DNA of 44,619 nt, taken from positions 1 through 44,619 of the forward strand of contig JBDHAD010000019.1 of assembly GCA_039588215.1 (NCBI GenBank), read 5' to 3'. The notes under the pieces are model-generated. The model was not told where the DNA came from, ran no database searches, and was given only the letters and a program-made list of their open reading frames with translations. The position numbers and the translations under genes are program-made. The DNA comes from JBDHAC01 sp039588215 (GTDB lineage Bacteria; Gemmatimonadota; Gemmatimonadetes; Palauibacterales; Palauibacteraceae). Shown piece after piece: positions 9,132 through 16,401 of the stretch (the stretch's first letter is position 1; every line of letters starts with the position of its first letter).

Positions 9132-9203
9132 ATGAACCGGAAGCTGATCTACACGGTCCTGATTGTCGTTCTGGCTGCATACCTGCTCATCTACTATCTG
9201 TAG
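9132..9203 (+). CDS. 23-residue single-helix membrane peptide
   Basis: A short ATG frame encodes MNRK followed by an almost uninterrupted hydrophobic helix (LIYTVLIVVLAAYLLIYYL) and TAG. AAGGGG lies 5 nt upstream of the ATG, one of the strongest ribosome sites in the window. The basic N-terminus followed by a helix fits a small membrane peptide with its N-terminus in the cytoplasm. It lies 41 nt after the vWA gene on the same strand and before a terminator-like hairpin, so it is probably the last gene of the pilus-linked operon. No family can be named from 23 residues. Confidence 0.6.
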   Translation: MNRKLIYTVLIVVLAAYLLIYYL

Positions 9204-9225
9204 GTGATACCTACAATCAGTAGAT
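9189..9225 (+). repeat. Imperfect hairpin spanning the stop of the 23-residue gene
   Basis: The arms are ATCTACT plus TGTAGG and CCTACA plus AGTAGAT, with a 3-nt symmetric internal loop (ATC opposite ATC) and a TGATA apical loop. The first arm contains the last codons and the TAG stop of the tiny gene. No T-tract follows, so it is not a standard terminator. It could stabilise the mRNA end or affect termination of translation. Confidence 0.65.
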
Positions 9226-9235
9226 AGCATCAGGG

Positions 9236-9260
9236 CGCCCGAGCCAGCGGGCGTCTGTTT
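9236..9260 (+). terminator. Candidate Rho-independent terminator of the Tad operon
   Basis: A 6-bp GC stem, CGCCCG / CGGGCG, encloses the loop AGCCAG and is followed by TCTGTTT. It is the first terminator-like element after the Tad-linked genes and precedes the dehydrogenase gene. The T-tract is interrupted, so confidence is moderate. Confidence 0.5.
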
Positions 9261-9306
9261 CCACCTCGTTACACCACTTCCACGTCATGCGGCGCGGCGG
9301 TCCGCG

Positions 9307-10416
9307 ATGCGTCATCGCACCTCGTCGCGTCACGTCGCGGGGGCAAGGTTGGCAACGGAAGATCTGACGAAACGAATCGAGGCTTGGCGGGGCGAATCCG
9401 TGGTGGTGGCCCGCGACGCTGATACCGACACGTGGATCTTCATCGCTCTTCACGACACGCGAATGGGTCCCGCCGTCGGTGGCACCCGCATGAAAACGTA
9501 CTCGACGCTGGGTGATGGTCTCCTGGACGCCATGCGCCTGGCCGAAGGCATGACGTATAAATGGGCGGGTGTCGGAATCCCGTTTGGGGGGGGCAAGGCA
9601 GTGCTCGCGACGCGAGCCACCCTCACGGGCGTTCCCAGGCACCGCCTGCTGGAGCGGTACGGTCGCCTGCTCGGGTCATTGCGGGGCGCGTTCCGCACGG
9701 GCGTGGACCTCGGTACCACACCGGAAGACATGAAGGTGGTATCGGATAGTGCGCCCTATGTCATGGGCATCCTCCACGGGCACAGCACCGATCCCGGACC
9801 CTTCACGGCGCTCGGCGTGTTCGCCGGCATGCGCGCCGCTCTTCAGAGTCGATTCGGAACCGACTCCTTCGAGGGGCGATCGGTCCTCATCCAGGGGGTC
9901 GGGGATGTCGGTCAGCCATTGGGCGAGCTGCTGGCCGACGCGGGGGCCCGGCTCGTCATGTGCGACATCGATGGCGACACAGCCAGGACGTGGGCCGACA
10001 GGTTGGGGGGCACGGTCGTGGCGCCGGCCGACATGGCCGACGCGGAGGTGGACGTCTACTCGCCATGTGCGGTCGGCGCGACCGTCAACCCGGAGACGGT
10101 TCCTCGTCTTCGTTGTCACATCGTTGCCGGATCCGCCAACAACCAACTCGCGACGGTCGAGGACGCGGATCGGTTGCACGAGCGAGGCATCCTTTATGCA
10201 CCCGACTACATTGTCAACGCGGGCGGCGCGATCGCGTTCGGTCGCATGCAGCTCGGCGTGACGGAGGGAGACCAGATCCGCTCGGAAGTCGAAGCGATCG
10301 GTGCCACGCTCGCCGAGATCTTCGAGGAGGCGGCTGCTGCCGAAGAGTCTCCGGTTCACGCGGCCCAGCGGAGAGCCGAGCGTTTTCTGGCGACCCCGGA
10401 GGCCGGCTCGGCATGA
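9307..10416 (+). CDS. Leucine/valine/phenylalanine-type amino-acid dehydrogenase
   Basis: This protein of up to 369 residues belongs to the Glu/Leu/Phe/Val dehydrogenase family, which converts a branched-chain or aromatic amino acid to its 2-oxo acid with NAD+. Substrate-site motifs are GPAVGGTRM, MTYKWA and PFGGGKAVL, carrying the two conserved lysines. The catalytic Asp lies in GVDLGTTPEDM. A Rossmann motif IQGVGDVG begins the cofactor domain, and its second strand ends in CDID, favouring NAD+. Leucine is the most likely substrate by overall pattern, but this is not proven. A TTG at 9349 behind GGGGG could be the true start. The stop overlaps the next gene as ATGA. Confidence 0.88.
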   Translation: MRHRTSSRHVAGARLATEDLTKRIEAWRGESVVVARDADTDTWIFIALHDTRMGPAVGGTRMKTYSTLGDGLLDAMRLAEGMTYKWAGVGIPFGGGKAVLATRATLTGVPRHRLLERYGRLLGSLRGAFRTGVDLGTTPEDMKVVSDSAPYVMGILHGHSTDPGPFTALGVFAGMRAALQSRFGTDSFEGRSVLIQGVGDVGQPLGELLADAGARLVMCDIDGDTARTWADRLGGTVVAPADMADAEVDVYSPCAVGATVNPETVPRLRCHIVAGSANNQLATVEDADRLHERGILYAPDYIVNAGGAIAFGRMQLGVTEGDQIRSEVEAIGATLAEIFEEAAAAEESPVHAAQRRAERFLATPEAGSA

Positions 10417-11903
10417 GCCGAACCGACCCCCTCGAGGATCTGGACCTCCTTCTCCGTTCTCGTCACTCGATCGTCGTTCTCGACACTTCCGAGGAAGAGC
10501 GCGCCGAGAGTCTTCTCAAGCATCTCGCCGACCAGTTGGATTTGCCCCTGTTCGCCTGGACCCCGAGCAAAGGGCTGCGCCGGTCCGACAAGGAAGCGGG
10601 CATCTACGGCACAAGCGAGCCGGGTCAGGCTCTGGATCACGTGGAGAGCGCCCGCTTTCCGGCCATCTATCTGTTCAAGGGCTTCGAGCCGTATCTCGCG
10701 GACACGGTGTTGGCGAGGAAGCTTCGCGACGCGGCCGAGCCGTACCGGGAGGTCGCTGGGGCAATCATCCTGACGGGTGCCGATCTCGACCTCCCCGAGC
10801 CCGTGCAACAGGTCGCCACCGTGCTGCGGTTGCCACCGCCCGATGTCGAGGAGTACCGGGCGCTGTTGCAGCACATCCTGCGTGATCTGAATCGCCGCGG
10901 TCACATCACGGTGGATCAGACACCGGATGAGACCCAAAGGCTGCTCCAGAACCTGCGCGGACTCACCCTGCTCGAGGCCGAGAAGGTCCTCACGAAGGCG
11001 ATCATCGAGGATGGGCAGCTATCGCCCGACGACATCCGCAAGGTCGTCGAGGCCAAGAAGCAGCTGATCGAGCGGGAGGGCCTGCTCGAGTACTACCCCG
11101 TGGAGGAGAGCCTGGCCGAGGTGGCGGACCTGGCGACGCTCAAGGAGTGGCTCCGGAAGCGCCAGGTCATCGTGGAGACCCCGGAACGCGCATCGGAATT
11201 CGGGCTCGAGTTTCCGCGCGGTGTCCTACTGCTCGGGGTGCCCGGGTGTGGCAAGAGCCTGTGCGCGAAGGCGGTGGCGATGGAGTGGGGGCTTCCACTT
11301 CTCAAGCTCGACCCCTCGAACCTGTACAACAAGTACATCGGAGAGAGCGAGCGGAACTTCAAACGCGCGGTGGCGGCGGCCGAACGGATGGCCCCGGTGA
11401 TCCTGTGGATCGACGAGCTGGAGAAGGCGTTCGCCGGAGCGGGCGATCACGATGGCGGCGTGACCATGCGCATCCTCGGGACCTTCCTCTCCTGGCTTCA
11501 GGAGCGCCGCGGCGACGTGTTCGTGGTCGCGACCGCCAACGACGTCCAGCGGCTGCCCGCGGAGTTTCTGCGCAAAGGCCGCTTTGACGAGATCTTCTTC
11601 GTCGATCTGCCCGATGACGAGACCCGCGCGCGAATCTTCGAGATCCACCTTCGCAAGCGCGGTCAGGACGAGGTGGACTTCGACCTCTCGAACCTCGCGG
11701 TGGCCACCGATGGATTCAGCGGATCAGAGATCGAGCAGGTCGTGGTCGCAGGGCTGTACACCGCGTTTTCCGAGAAGGCGACGCTCTCAACCGACGCGCT
11801 CCTGCGCGAAGTCGCTGCGACCCGCCCGCTCTCGAAGATGATGGCAGAGAAAGTCGCCGGCCTGAGGGCGTGGGCGGAGGGCCGCACCGTGCGGGCGAAC
11901 TAG
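10413..11903 (+). CDS. Ycf46-like AAA+ ATPase
   Basis: The 496-residue protein has the Ycf46 arrangement. A divergent N-terminal domain (residues 1-170) begins with 'LDLLLRSRHSIVVLDTSEE' and contains AIILTG. A helical segment follows, then a C-terminal AAA+ module with Walker A GVPGCGKS near 275, a pore-loop-like NKYIGESERNFKRA, Walker B ILWIDELEK near 330, sensor 1 ATAND, and the Arg finger in RKGRFDEIFF. Ycf46 proteins are linked to carbon use in cyanobacteria and chloroplasts, but their substrate is not well known. The ATG at 10413 overlaps the dehydrogenase stop. The frame is open upstream to 9960, but only as a shadow of that gene. Confidence 0.88.
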   Translation: MSRTDPLEDLDLLLRSRHSIVVLDTSEEERAESLLKHLADQLDLPLFAWTPSKGLRRSDKEAGIYGTSEPGQALDHVESARFPAIYLFKGFEPYLADTVLARKLRDAAEPYREVAGAIILTGADLDLPEPVQQVATVLRLPPPDVEEYRALLQHILRDLNRRGHITVDQTPDETQRLLQNLRGLTLLEAEKVLTKAIIEDGQLSPDDIRKVVEAKKQLIEREGLLEYYPVEESLAEVADLATLKEWLRKRQVIVETPERASEFGLEFPRGVLLLGVPGCGKSLCAKAVAMEWGLPLLKLDPSNLYNKYIGESERNFKRAVAAAERMAPVILWIDELEKAFAGAGDHDGGVTMRILGTFLSWLQERRGDVFVVATANDVQRLPAEFLRKGRFDEIFFVDLPDDETRARIFEIHLRKRGQDEVDFDLSNLAVATDGFSGSEIEQVVVAGLYTAFSEKATLSTDALLREVAATRPLSKMMAEKVAGLRAWAEGRTVRAN

Positions 11904-11942
11904 CGGGCCGCGACTGCTCGCGATCACGCGGTCCAGGGCGGC

Positions 11943-11965
11943 AAGGAGCTTGCGGGGAGCTCTTT
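11943..11965 (+). terminator. Bidirectional terminator candidate
   Basis: The stem AAGGAGCT / AGCTCTTT has one G-T wobble and a 7-nt loop TGCGGGG. It is followed by TTTAG on + and preceded by a run giving A/T pairs on -. It sits between the convergent AAA+ gene and nitroreductase gene, where a shared terminator is expected. Confidence 0.55.
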
Positions 11966-11975
11966 AGCGACCTGC

Positions 11976-12650
11976 CTAGATGAAGGTGGCGATCTCCTCC
12001 AGGGGCTTCTTCCGCAGATCGGGCACTTTCGCATCGGCCGCCGGGTGCCCAACGACCAGCAACAGGAACGGACGCTCGTTCTCGGGCCTTCCGAGGATTT
12101 CGTTCAGGAATCGCATCGGACTCGGGGTATGGGTGAGCGTCGCGAGCCCCGCACGGTGTAGGACGGTGATGAGAAGCCCCGTCGCGATCCCGACCGACTC
12201 GGTCACGTAGTAGTTCTTCACCTTGGTTGCATCGGGGCGCAGGGAATAGCTCTCTGCGAAGATCGCGATCAGGTATGGAGCGGTCTCGAGAAAGGGCTTG
12301 TGCTCATCGACTCCCAGGGGGGCCAGCGCCTCGAGCCACTCCTTCGGCGCTCGACGGGTATAGAACTCGCGCTCCTCCTGCTCCGCAGCCTGCCGAATCC
12401 GGCTTTTCACCTCCGGATCGCTGATCACCACGAAGTGCCACGGTTGCATGTTGGCACCGTTGGGAGCCGTTCCAGCAGCCTCCAGGGCCGCGTCGATCAC
12501 ATCGCGAGGCACACCCCGATCGGAAAACTCCCGCACGGTTCGCCGGAGCCTCAACTCATCCCGGAACGCGCGGGCACGCGCAACCATTTCCTCCGGCGCC
12601 ACCGGCGAGTATCCAGTGAGCGGAACGAAGGGGAGCCTTGGTGTCGTCAT
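11976..12650 (-). CDS. Nitroreductase-fold flavoprotein, iodotyrosine deiodinase-like
   Basis: The 224-residue FMN enzyme starts with the RRTVREFSDR and GTAPNGANMQPWHF motifs that bind FMN. A lid segment carries E-R-E-F-Y and, about 20 residues on, DEHKPFLE. In iodotyrosine deiodinase the substrate is held by a Glu, a Tyr four residues later, and a Lys in the same arrangement, so all three positions appear conserved. The C-terminal part has ESVGIATG and THTPSPM, also typical of that subgroup. The bacterial role of such enzymes is unclear; reductive dehalogenation of halotyrosines is inferred only. It follows the hydrolase gene after 72 nt on the same strand. Confidence 0.82.
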   Translation of the reverse strand: MTTPRLPFVPLTGYSPVAPEEMVARARAFRDELRLRRTVREFSDRGVPRDVIDAALEAAGTAPNGANMQPWHFVVISDPEVKSRIRQAAEQEEREFYTRRAPKEWLEALAPLGVDEHKPFLETAPYLIAIFAESYSLRPDATKVKNYYVTESVGIATGLLITVLHRAGLATLTHTPSPMRFLNEILGRPENERPFLLLVVGHPAADAKVPDLRKKPLEEIATFI

Positions 12651-12722
12651 CTTTCTGCGATTCCCTTCCCGATGGGCACGACTACGTCCTGAGACGGACC
12701 GTGGAACGCGCGGATGCGCGGC

Positions 12723-13577
12723 TCAGGCGATCCGCGCCTTCATCCACGCCACGATGTGGTCCGTCACGTCCACGGCGCACAGGTCGTTGTGCGGCTCATG
12801 GTACGCACCCTCGAACAGCTTCAGCTCCACGTCGGCGCTAGACACGGCCCCGGCGAGCCAACGGCTCCCGGCCGGCGACGCAAGACGATCGGCTGTCCCG
12901 TGACAGACGCAGAGCGGCAGCCGCAGGTGCCCGGCCCGGCGTTTTATCGTCGCCGTCGCCGCCAGGACTTCCGTTCCCCAACGTACGGTGGCTCGCCGGT
13001 GCACCAACGGGTCCTCCCGGTAGGCCTGCGCCACCGCCGGGTCCCGAGAGAGGGCCGCAGGATCGATTCCCAAGTCGAGCGAGGCGCGTGGCACCACCCG
13101 AGAGAGGAGCCTGGCAATGGCCACCAGGTGCGGCTTCGCGACGCCCTGGGGATCGATCGCCGTCGAGCTCGAGATCAGCCCGACCGGGCCCGGCCCGTCC
13201 GTCAGGCTCGGCTCGAGGTCGAGCGCGTAGTCTAGCGCGATCAAGGCGCCGAGGCTGTGACCGAACAAGAAGAGGGGGCACCCGTCTCGCGCTTTCGCGA
13301 CGGCGGCGAGGAAAGCGGCCAGATCGGATTTGTAGAGCGCCCAACTGTCCACGTGGACGCGTGGGCCGTCCGAGCGGCCGTGACCCCGGAGATCCACGAC
13401 GTGGACGGCCACGCCGCGCGCCGTCAACCGCTCGGCGAACGGCGCGTAGCGGTTTCCATGCTCCCCGACGCCATGAGTGATCGCGAGGACGGCTCGCTGA
13501 TCGTCAGACGGCAGCCACCAGCGGTGAAAAAGACGGAGATCGTCTTCCGCTCTGAGCCACTCCTCGTCCCTGACCAT
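12723..13577 (-). CDS. Alpha/beta hydrolase, monoacylglycerol lipase-like
   Basis: This 284-residue serine hydrolase is of the Hydrolase_4 / monoacylglycerol lipase type. Features are the oxyanion HGVGEH motif, DLRGHGRSDGPR, the nucleophile elbow GHSLG, a likely acid Asp in HGTADRLAS, and a His in GAYHEPHND. The DLRGHG-SDGPR motif favours a lysophospholipase or monoglyceride lipase, acting on lipid esters in the cytoplasm. The ATG at 13577 shares a base with the upstream stop (TGATG); a GTG one codon earlier is possible. Coupling to a phospholipase-D-family gene suggests a joint role in membrane lipid turnover. Confidence 0.88.
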   Translation of the reverse strand: MVRDEEWLRAEDDLRLFHRWWLPSDDQRAVLAITHGVGEHGNRYAPFAERLTARGVAVHVVDLRGHGRSDGPRVHVDSWALYKSDLAAFLAAVAKARDGCPLFLFGHSLGALIALDYALDLEPSLTDGPGPVGLISSSTAIDPQGVAKPHLVAIARLLSRVVPRASLDLGIDPAALSRDPAVAQAYREDPLVHRRATVRWGTEVLAATATIKRRAGHLRLPLCVCHGTADRLASPAGSRWLAGAVSSADVELKLFEGAYHEPHNDLCAVDVTDHIVAWMKARIA

Positions 13578-15028
13578 CACAGCATGGGCTGGAACAGAAA
13601 GCAGAGATTCTCGGTCAGGCGTCGAACGACCGGTCGGGCGTCGTGTTGCTCGATCATGACCTCACGGCTCACCGCGATCTCCGACTCGACCTGCTCGATC
13701 AATCTCGCAAGGAAGGGTGCATCCGCGATCTCCACGTTCAGCTCGTAGTTCAGCTGCAGGCTCCGATAGTCGAGGTTGGCGGAGCCCAGCATCGCGTACA
13801 CCCCATCCACCACCAGGGCTTTGGCGTGCATGAAGGGTGGCTCCCGCTCGAAGATCCGTACGCCCGCAAGCAGTAGGGGCTCGTACAACGAACGCGCGGC
13901 GTAGCTCGTGTACCAATGGTTGCTCTTTGCGGGGAGCACGAGCCGCACCCGGACCCCGCGAAAGGCCGCGTAGCGGAGCGCTTCCAGGATAGTCTCGTCC
14001 GGCACGAAGTACGCGGTCACGATGTCGACCGACTTGCGAGCCGACACCAGAGCGGCGAAATAGGCGTGCGCCAGCCCCCGCCCCCCTCGCTCGGGCGCTC
14101 CCGGCACGATCTGGACGAGCCCGTCGCCGACGGGAGCGAGCGCAGGATAAAACGCCTCGGATCGAAACACCGCGGGATCCTCCCGGGTGGCGAAATACCA
14201 ATCGGCCACGAACGCGTCCTGCATGTCCGTGACGGCGGGCCCCTCCAAGCGGACCTGATAGTCGCGATCGGGTCCGGTACGCCCTGGCACGGTCAAGTTG
14301 CGGTCATCGATGTTCATGCCGCCCAAGAAGCCGGACCGACCATCGATCACCGCGAGCTTCCGGTGATTCCGGAGGTTGATCTGGAATCGACCCTTGAGCG
14401 GGTGCGCCTGGCTGATGGAGCCGACCCGAACCCCGCTCCTTCTCGCCGTCTTGAAGAAGCCTGTTACGTGCGCGAACGTCGACCCGAATCGATCGTACAA
14501 CACGCGGACCTGCACACCTTCGGAAGCCCTCCGGATCAACAGATCGCGCATGCGCTTTCCGCTCCGGTCGATCGCGAAGATGAACGTTTGCAGATTGATG
14601 GAGGATTCGGCCCCCTCCACAGCGGCAAACAGAGCCGGGTAGAACTCATCCCCGTCCACGAGGAGCTCCGCACGGTTGCCGGGGAGCACGCGCTGTGGGC
14701 GCACCGCGGGATCCGTGGCGCGCAGGATGTGCTCGGCGGAGTGGCCGGCCAGGGGGTCCCTCTCCATCGAACCGGACCACTCACCGGCCCGCGGTGGATC
14801 GGGCCCATGGTACAGGGCCCGCTGCACGACCGCGCGCTCGGAAGCGTGCCGGCGAACCCGGTCCACTCCGAAGGCGCTGTACGCGAGGGCACCGACGCCC
14901 GGAACGGCCCAGACGGCGGCGAGCCACAGGACCGCTGACACCGGGCGATGCTTGTGAAACAGGATGTGAAGAGAGAGAGCGAACGCGAGCGCAATGTGTC
15001 CGATCGTAAGGAGCGGTACCTGACTCAC
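13577..15028 (-). CDS. Cardiolipin synthase (phospholipase D superfamily)
   Basis: The 483-residue membrane enzyme begins with two short hydrophobic segments (residues about 5-50), as in bacterial cardiolipin synthases. Two HKD motifs follow: HRKLAVID with GGMNI downstream, and HAKALVVD with GSANLDYRS downstream. Such enzymes join two phosphatidyl units to make cardiolipin, or a phosphatidyl unit and another alcohol. Length and layout fit the ClsA/ClsB-like group. Start is GTG 15028. The gene starts 40 nt after ferritin and its stop overlaps the hydrolase start, so these probably form one transcription unit. Confidence 0.9.
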   Translation of the reverse strand: MSQVPLLTIGHIALAFALSLHILFHKHRPVSAVLWLAAVWAVPGVGALAYSAFGVDRVRRHASERAVVQRALYHGPDPPRAGEWSGSMERDPLAGHSAEHILRATDPAVRPQRVLPGNRAELLVDGDEFYPALFAAVEGAESSINLQTFIFAIDRSGKRMRDLLIRRASEGVQVRVLYDRFGSTFAHVTGFFKTARRSGVRVGSISQAHPLKGRFQINLRNHRKLAVIDGRSGFLGGMNIDDRNLTVPGRTGPDRDYQVRLEGPAVTDMQDAFVADWYFATREDPAVFRSEAFYPALAPVGDGLVQIVPGAPERGGRGLAHAYFAALVSARKSVDIVTAYFVPDETILEALRYAAFRGVRVRLVLPAKSNHWYTSYAARSLYEPLLLAGVRIFEREPPFMHAKALVVDGVYAMLGSANLDYRSLQLNYELNVEIADAPFLARLIEQVESEIAVSREVMIEQHDARPVVRRLTENLCFLFQPML

Positions 15029-15068
15029 GTCGCCTGCCCCCGAGCCCTCCCGGATGCTGCTCGAGCCG

Positions 15069-15584
15069 CTAGGCTACTTCCTCGTCTCCGTCGCCGCCCT
15101 TCCTCTGGCCCAAACGCTCGTCCAGCACGAGGATCGCGCTTGGAGAATCAGCCGCGAACTCGAGCTTGTCGATGATGTCTCCGGCGCTTTTCTCCTCTTC
15201 GACTTGCTCGGAGATGAACCACTGGAGCAGGACCTGAGCCGGGTAGTCGTTGTGCGCGACCGCCAGCTCGTACAGGTCGTTGATCATGGCCGTGACCGTC
15301 TGCTCGTGCGCGAGCGCCGCTCGCATCACCTCGAGGGGTGAGGTGAAGCCCGTCTTCGGCCGCTCTATCGCTTGCAGCTCGATCTCTCCGCCCCGGTCGA
15401 GCAGGAAGTCCACCAGCCGCATGGCGTGCGCAACCTCTTCCTCGGCTTGATGCCGCATCCAGCTCGCGAAGCCATCGAGGCTCTTGCCCTCGAAGTAGGT
15501 CATCATGCCGAGATATTGGTAGGCCGCGTAGAACTCGTGCTTGATCTGCTCGTTTAGGGCGTCCTGCACCTCTTTTGCAACCAT
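15069..15584 (-). CDS. ftnA: Bacterial non-haem ferritin
   Basis: The 171-residue four-helix protein stores iron as ferric mineral. Ferroxidase-centre residues fall at the same numbers as in E. coli FtnA: E17, E50, H53, E94 and Q127, with E126, E129 and E130 for the third iron site. The helices are continuous and no haem-binding Met of bacterioferritin is seen. The tail is charged (GGDGDEE). ATG 15584 is preceded by GGAG. The upstream region up to 15818 separates it from a divergent lipoprotein gene and should hold its promoter; no obvious Fur box was recognised there. Confidence 0.94.
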   Translation of the reverse strand: MVAKEVQDALNEQIKHEFYAAYQYLGMMTYFEGKSLDGFASWMRHQAEEEVAHAMRLVDFLLDRGGEIELQAIERPKTGFTSPLEVMRAALAHEQTVTAMINDLYELAVAHNDYPAQVLLQWFISEQVEEEKSAGDIIDKLEFAADSPSAILVLDERLGQRKGGDGDEEVA

Positions 15585-15818
15585 GGAGGGCGATCTCCGG
15601 TGTGGGGTGAAAGTGATTGTCTGCCTATGGTACCCGTCGCCATTCCGGCAGCCACCGTAGCGTGGTGCGCGTGAATGTACTACGGTCGCGAGTCATACGG
15701 CAGCGCCGCCCCGAGCGCGCGAAACCGGCCCGAGGCGCGAGCCGTACTGAAGCACGAGCCGGCGCGTCGCGCCACCGCGGTGGTGTCGACGCCACTTCCC
15801 TTCCACAGGAGTCTTGGC

Positions 15819-16250
15819 ATGAGGATGAGAACGCTCTTCGGCATCGCGACGCTGTCGATCGGCCTGGCCGCGTGTGCCGGGAACCCCGAGCCCGGCGAGC
15901 CCGGTTACGCCTTCAACGTCGACGGCGAGTACGCCGTCGAGTTCGTGGCCGACGACGGCCAGGTGTACACAGGGACCATGCAGATCGAAACCGGTATCGG
16001 CGGTGTGGTCACCGGCGTCATGGCGATCCGTGATCCGGTCACGATCGATGGCGATCTGGAGGGCCTGATCATAGGTGCCGAGCTCACCATGACGGTCCCG
16101 TACTCGATCGTCGAGAACGGTTGCAGCGGCGTGGCTTCCGGTGGCGGTGTCGTCGCCGAGGGCGGGGGTTCCGTTGCGGGGAGTGTCGAGATCGACGACG
16201 AGTGCGCGGGCGCGCCGTTCTCGGCGACTTTCACGCTGACCCAGCGCTGA
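15819..16250 (+). CDS. Small Gly/Val-rich lipoprotein, unknown function
   Basis: The 143-residue precursor starts with a basic MRMR, a hydrophobic core and lipobox LAAC at about residue 18, so it is a lipoprotein. The mature part has alternating beta-type segments and GGGVVAEGGGSVAGS, with two further cysteines (NGCSG and DECAG) that could form a disulfide. Start ATG 15819 has AGGAG 7 nt upstream. The frame is open upstream to 15675, but that extension places the signal peptide internally and is rejected. No family recognised. Confidence 0.75.
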   Translation: MRMRTLFGIATLSIGLAACAGNPEPGEPGYAFNVDGEYAVEFVADDGQVYTGTMQIETGIGGVVTGVMAIRDPVTIDGDLEGLIIGAELTMTVPYSIVENGCSGVASGGGVVAEGGGSVAGSVEIDDECAGAPFSATFTLTQR

Positions 16251-16284
16251 AGCCCGAGCGGACGAAGCCGCGCCGGAGCATCGA

Positions 16285-16344
16285 GGGTAGCGCAGTGGCA
16301 CCGTAGTGGCGCGGTGGCGGGGGCGTCAGGCGCCCTCGCTACCC
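16285..16344. terminator. Nested hairpin between convergent genes
   Basis: An outer stem GGGTAGCG / CGCTACCC encloses an inner hairpin GGGCG-TCAGG-CGCCC. It lies between the + lipoprotein and the - SDR gene. There is no clear T-tract on either side, so a terminator role is a guess from position and structure. Confidence 0.35.
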
Positions 16345-16401
16345 GTCCTTGGAGACCGGGGCGACGGTCGACGCGGTCAACGGAGTTACCTCAGCGACAT
16401 G

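Noticed and set aside
9960..10412. Upstream extension of the Ycf46-like frame
   Set aside because: It lies within the dehydrogenase gene in another frame and is Arg/Gly-rich nonsense.
13916..14938. 340-codon + strand frame opposite the cardiolipin synthase gene
   Set aside because: The opposite strand has two intact HKD motifs, while this frame shows no domain pattern.
15585..15818. Fur box or sigma-70 promoter between ferritin and the lipoprotein
   Set aside because: No GATAATGATAATCATTATC-like or clear -35/-10 pair could be seen by eye.
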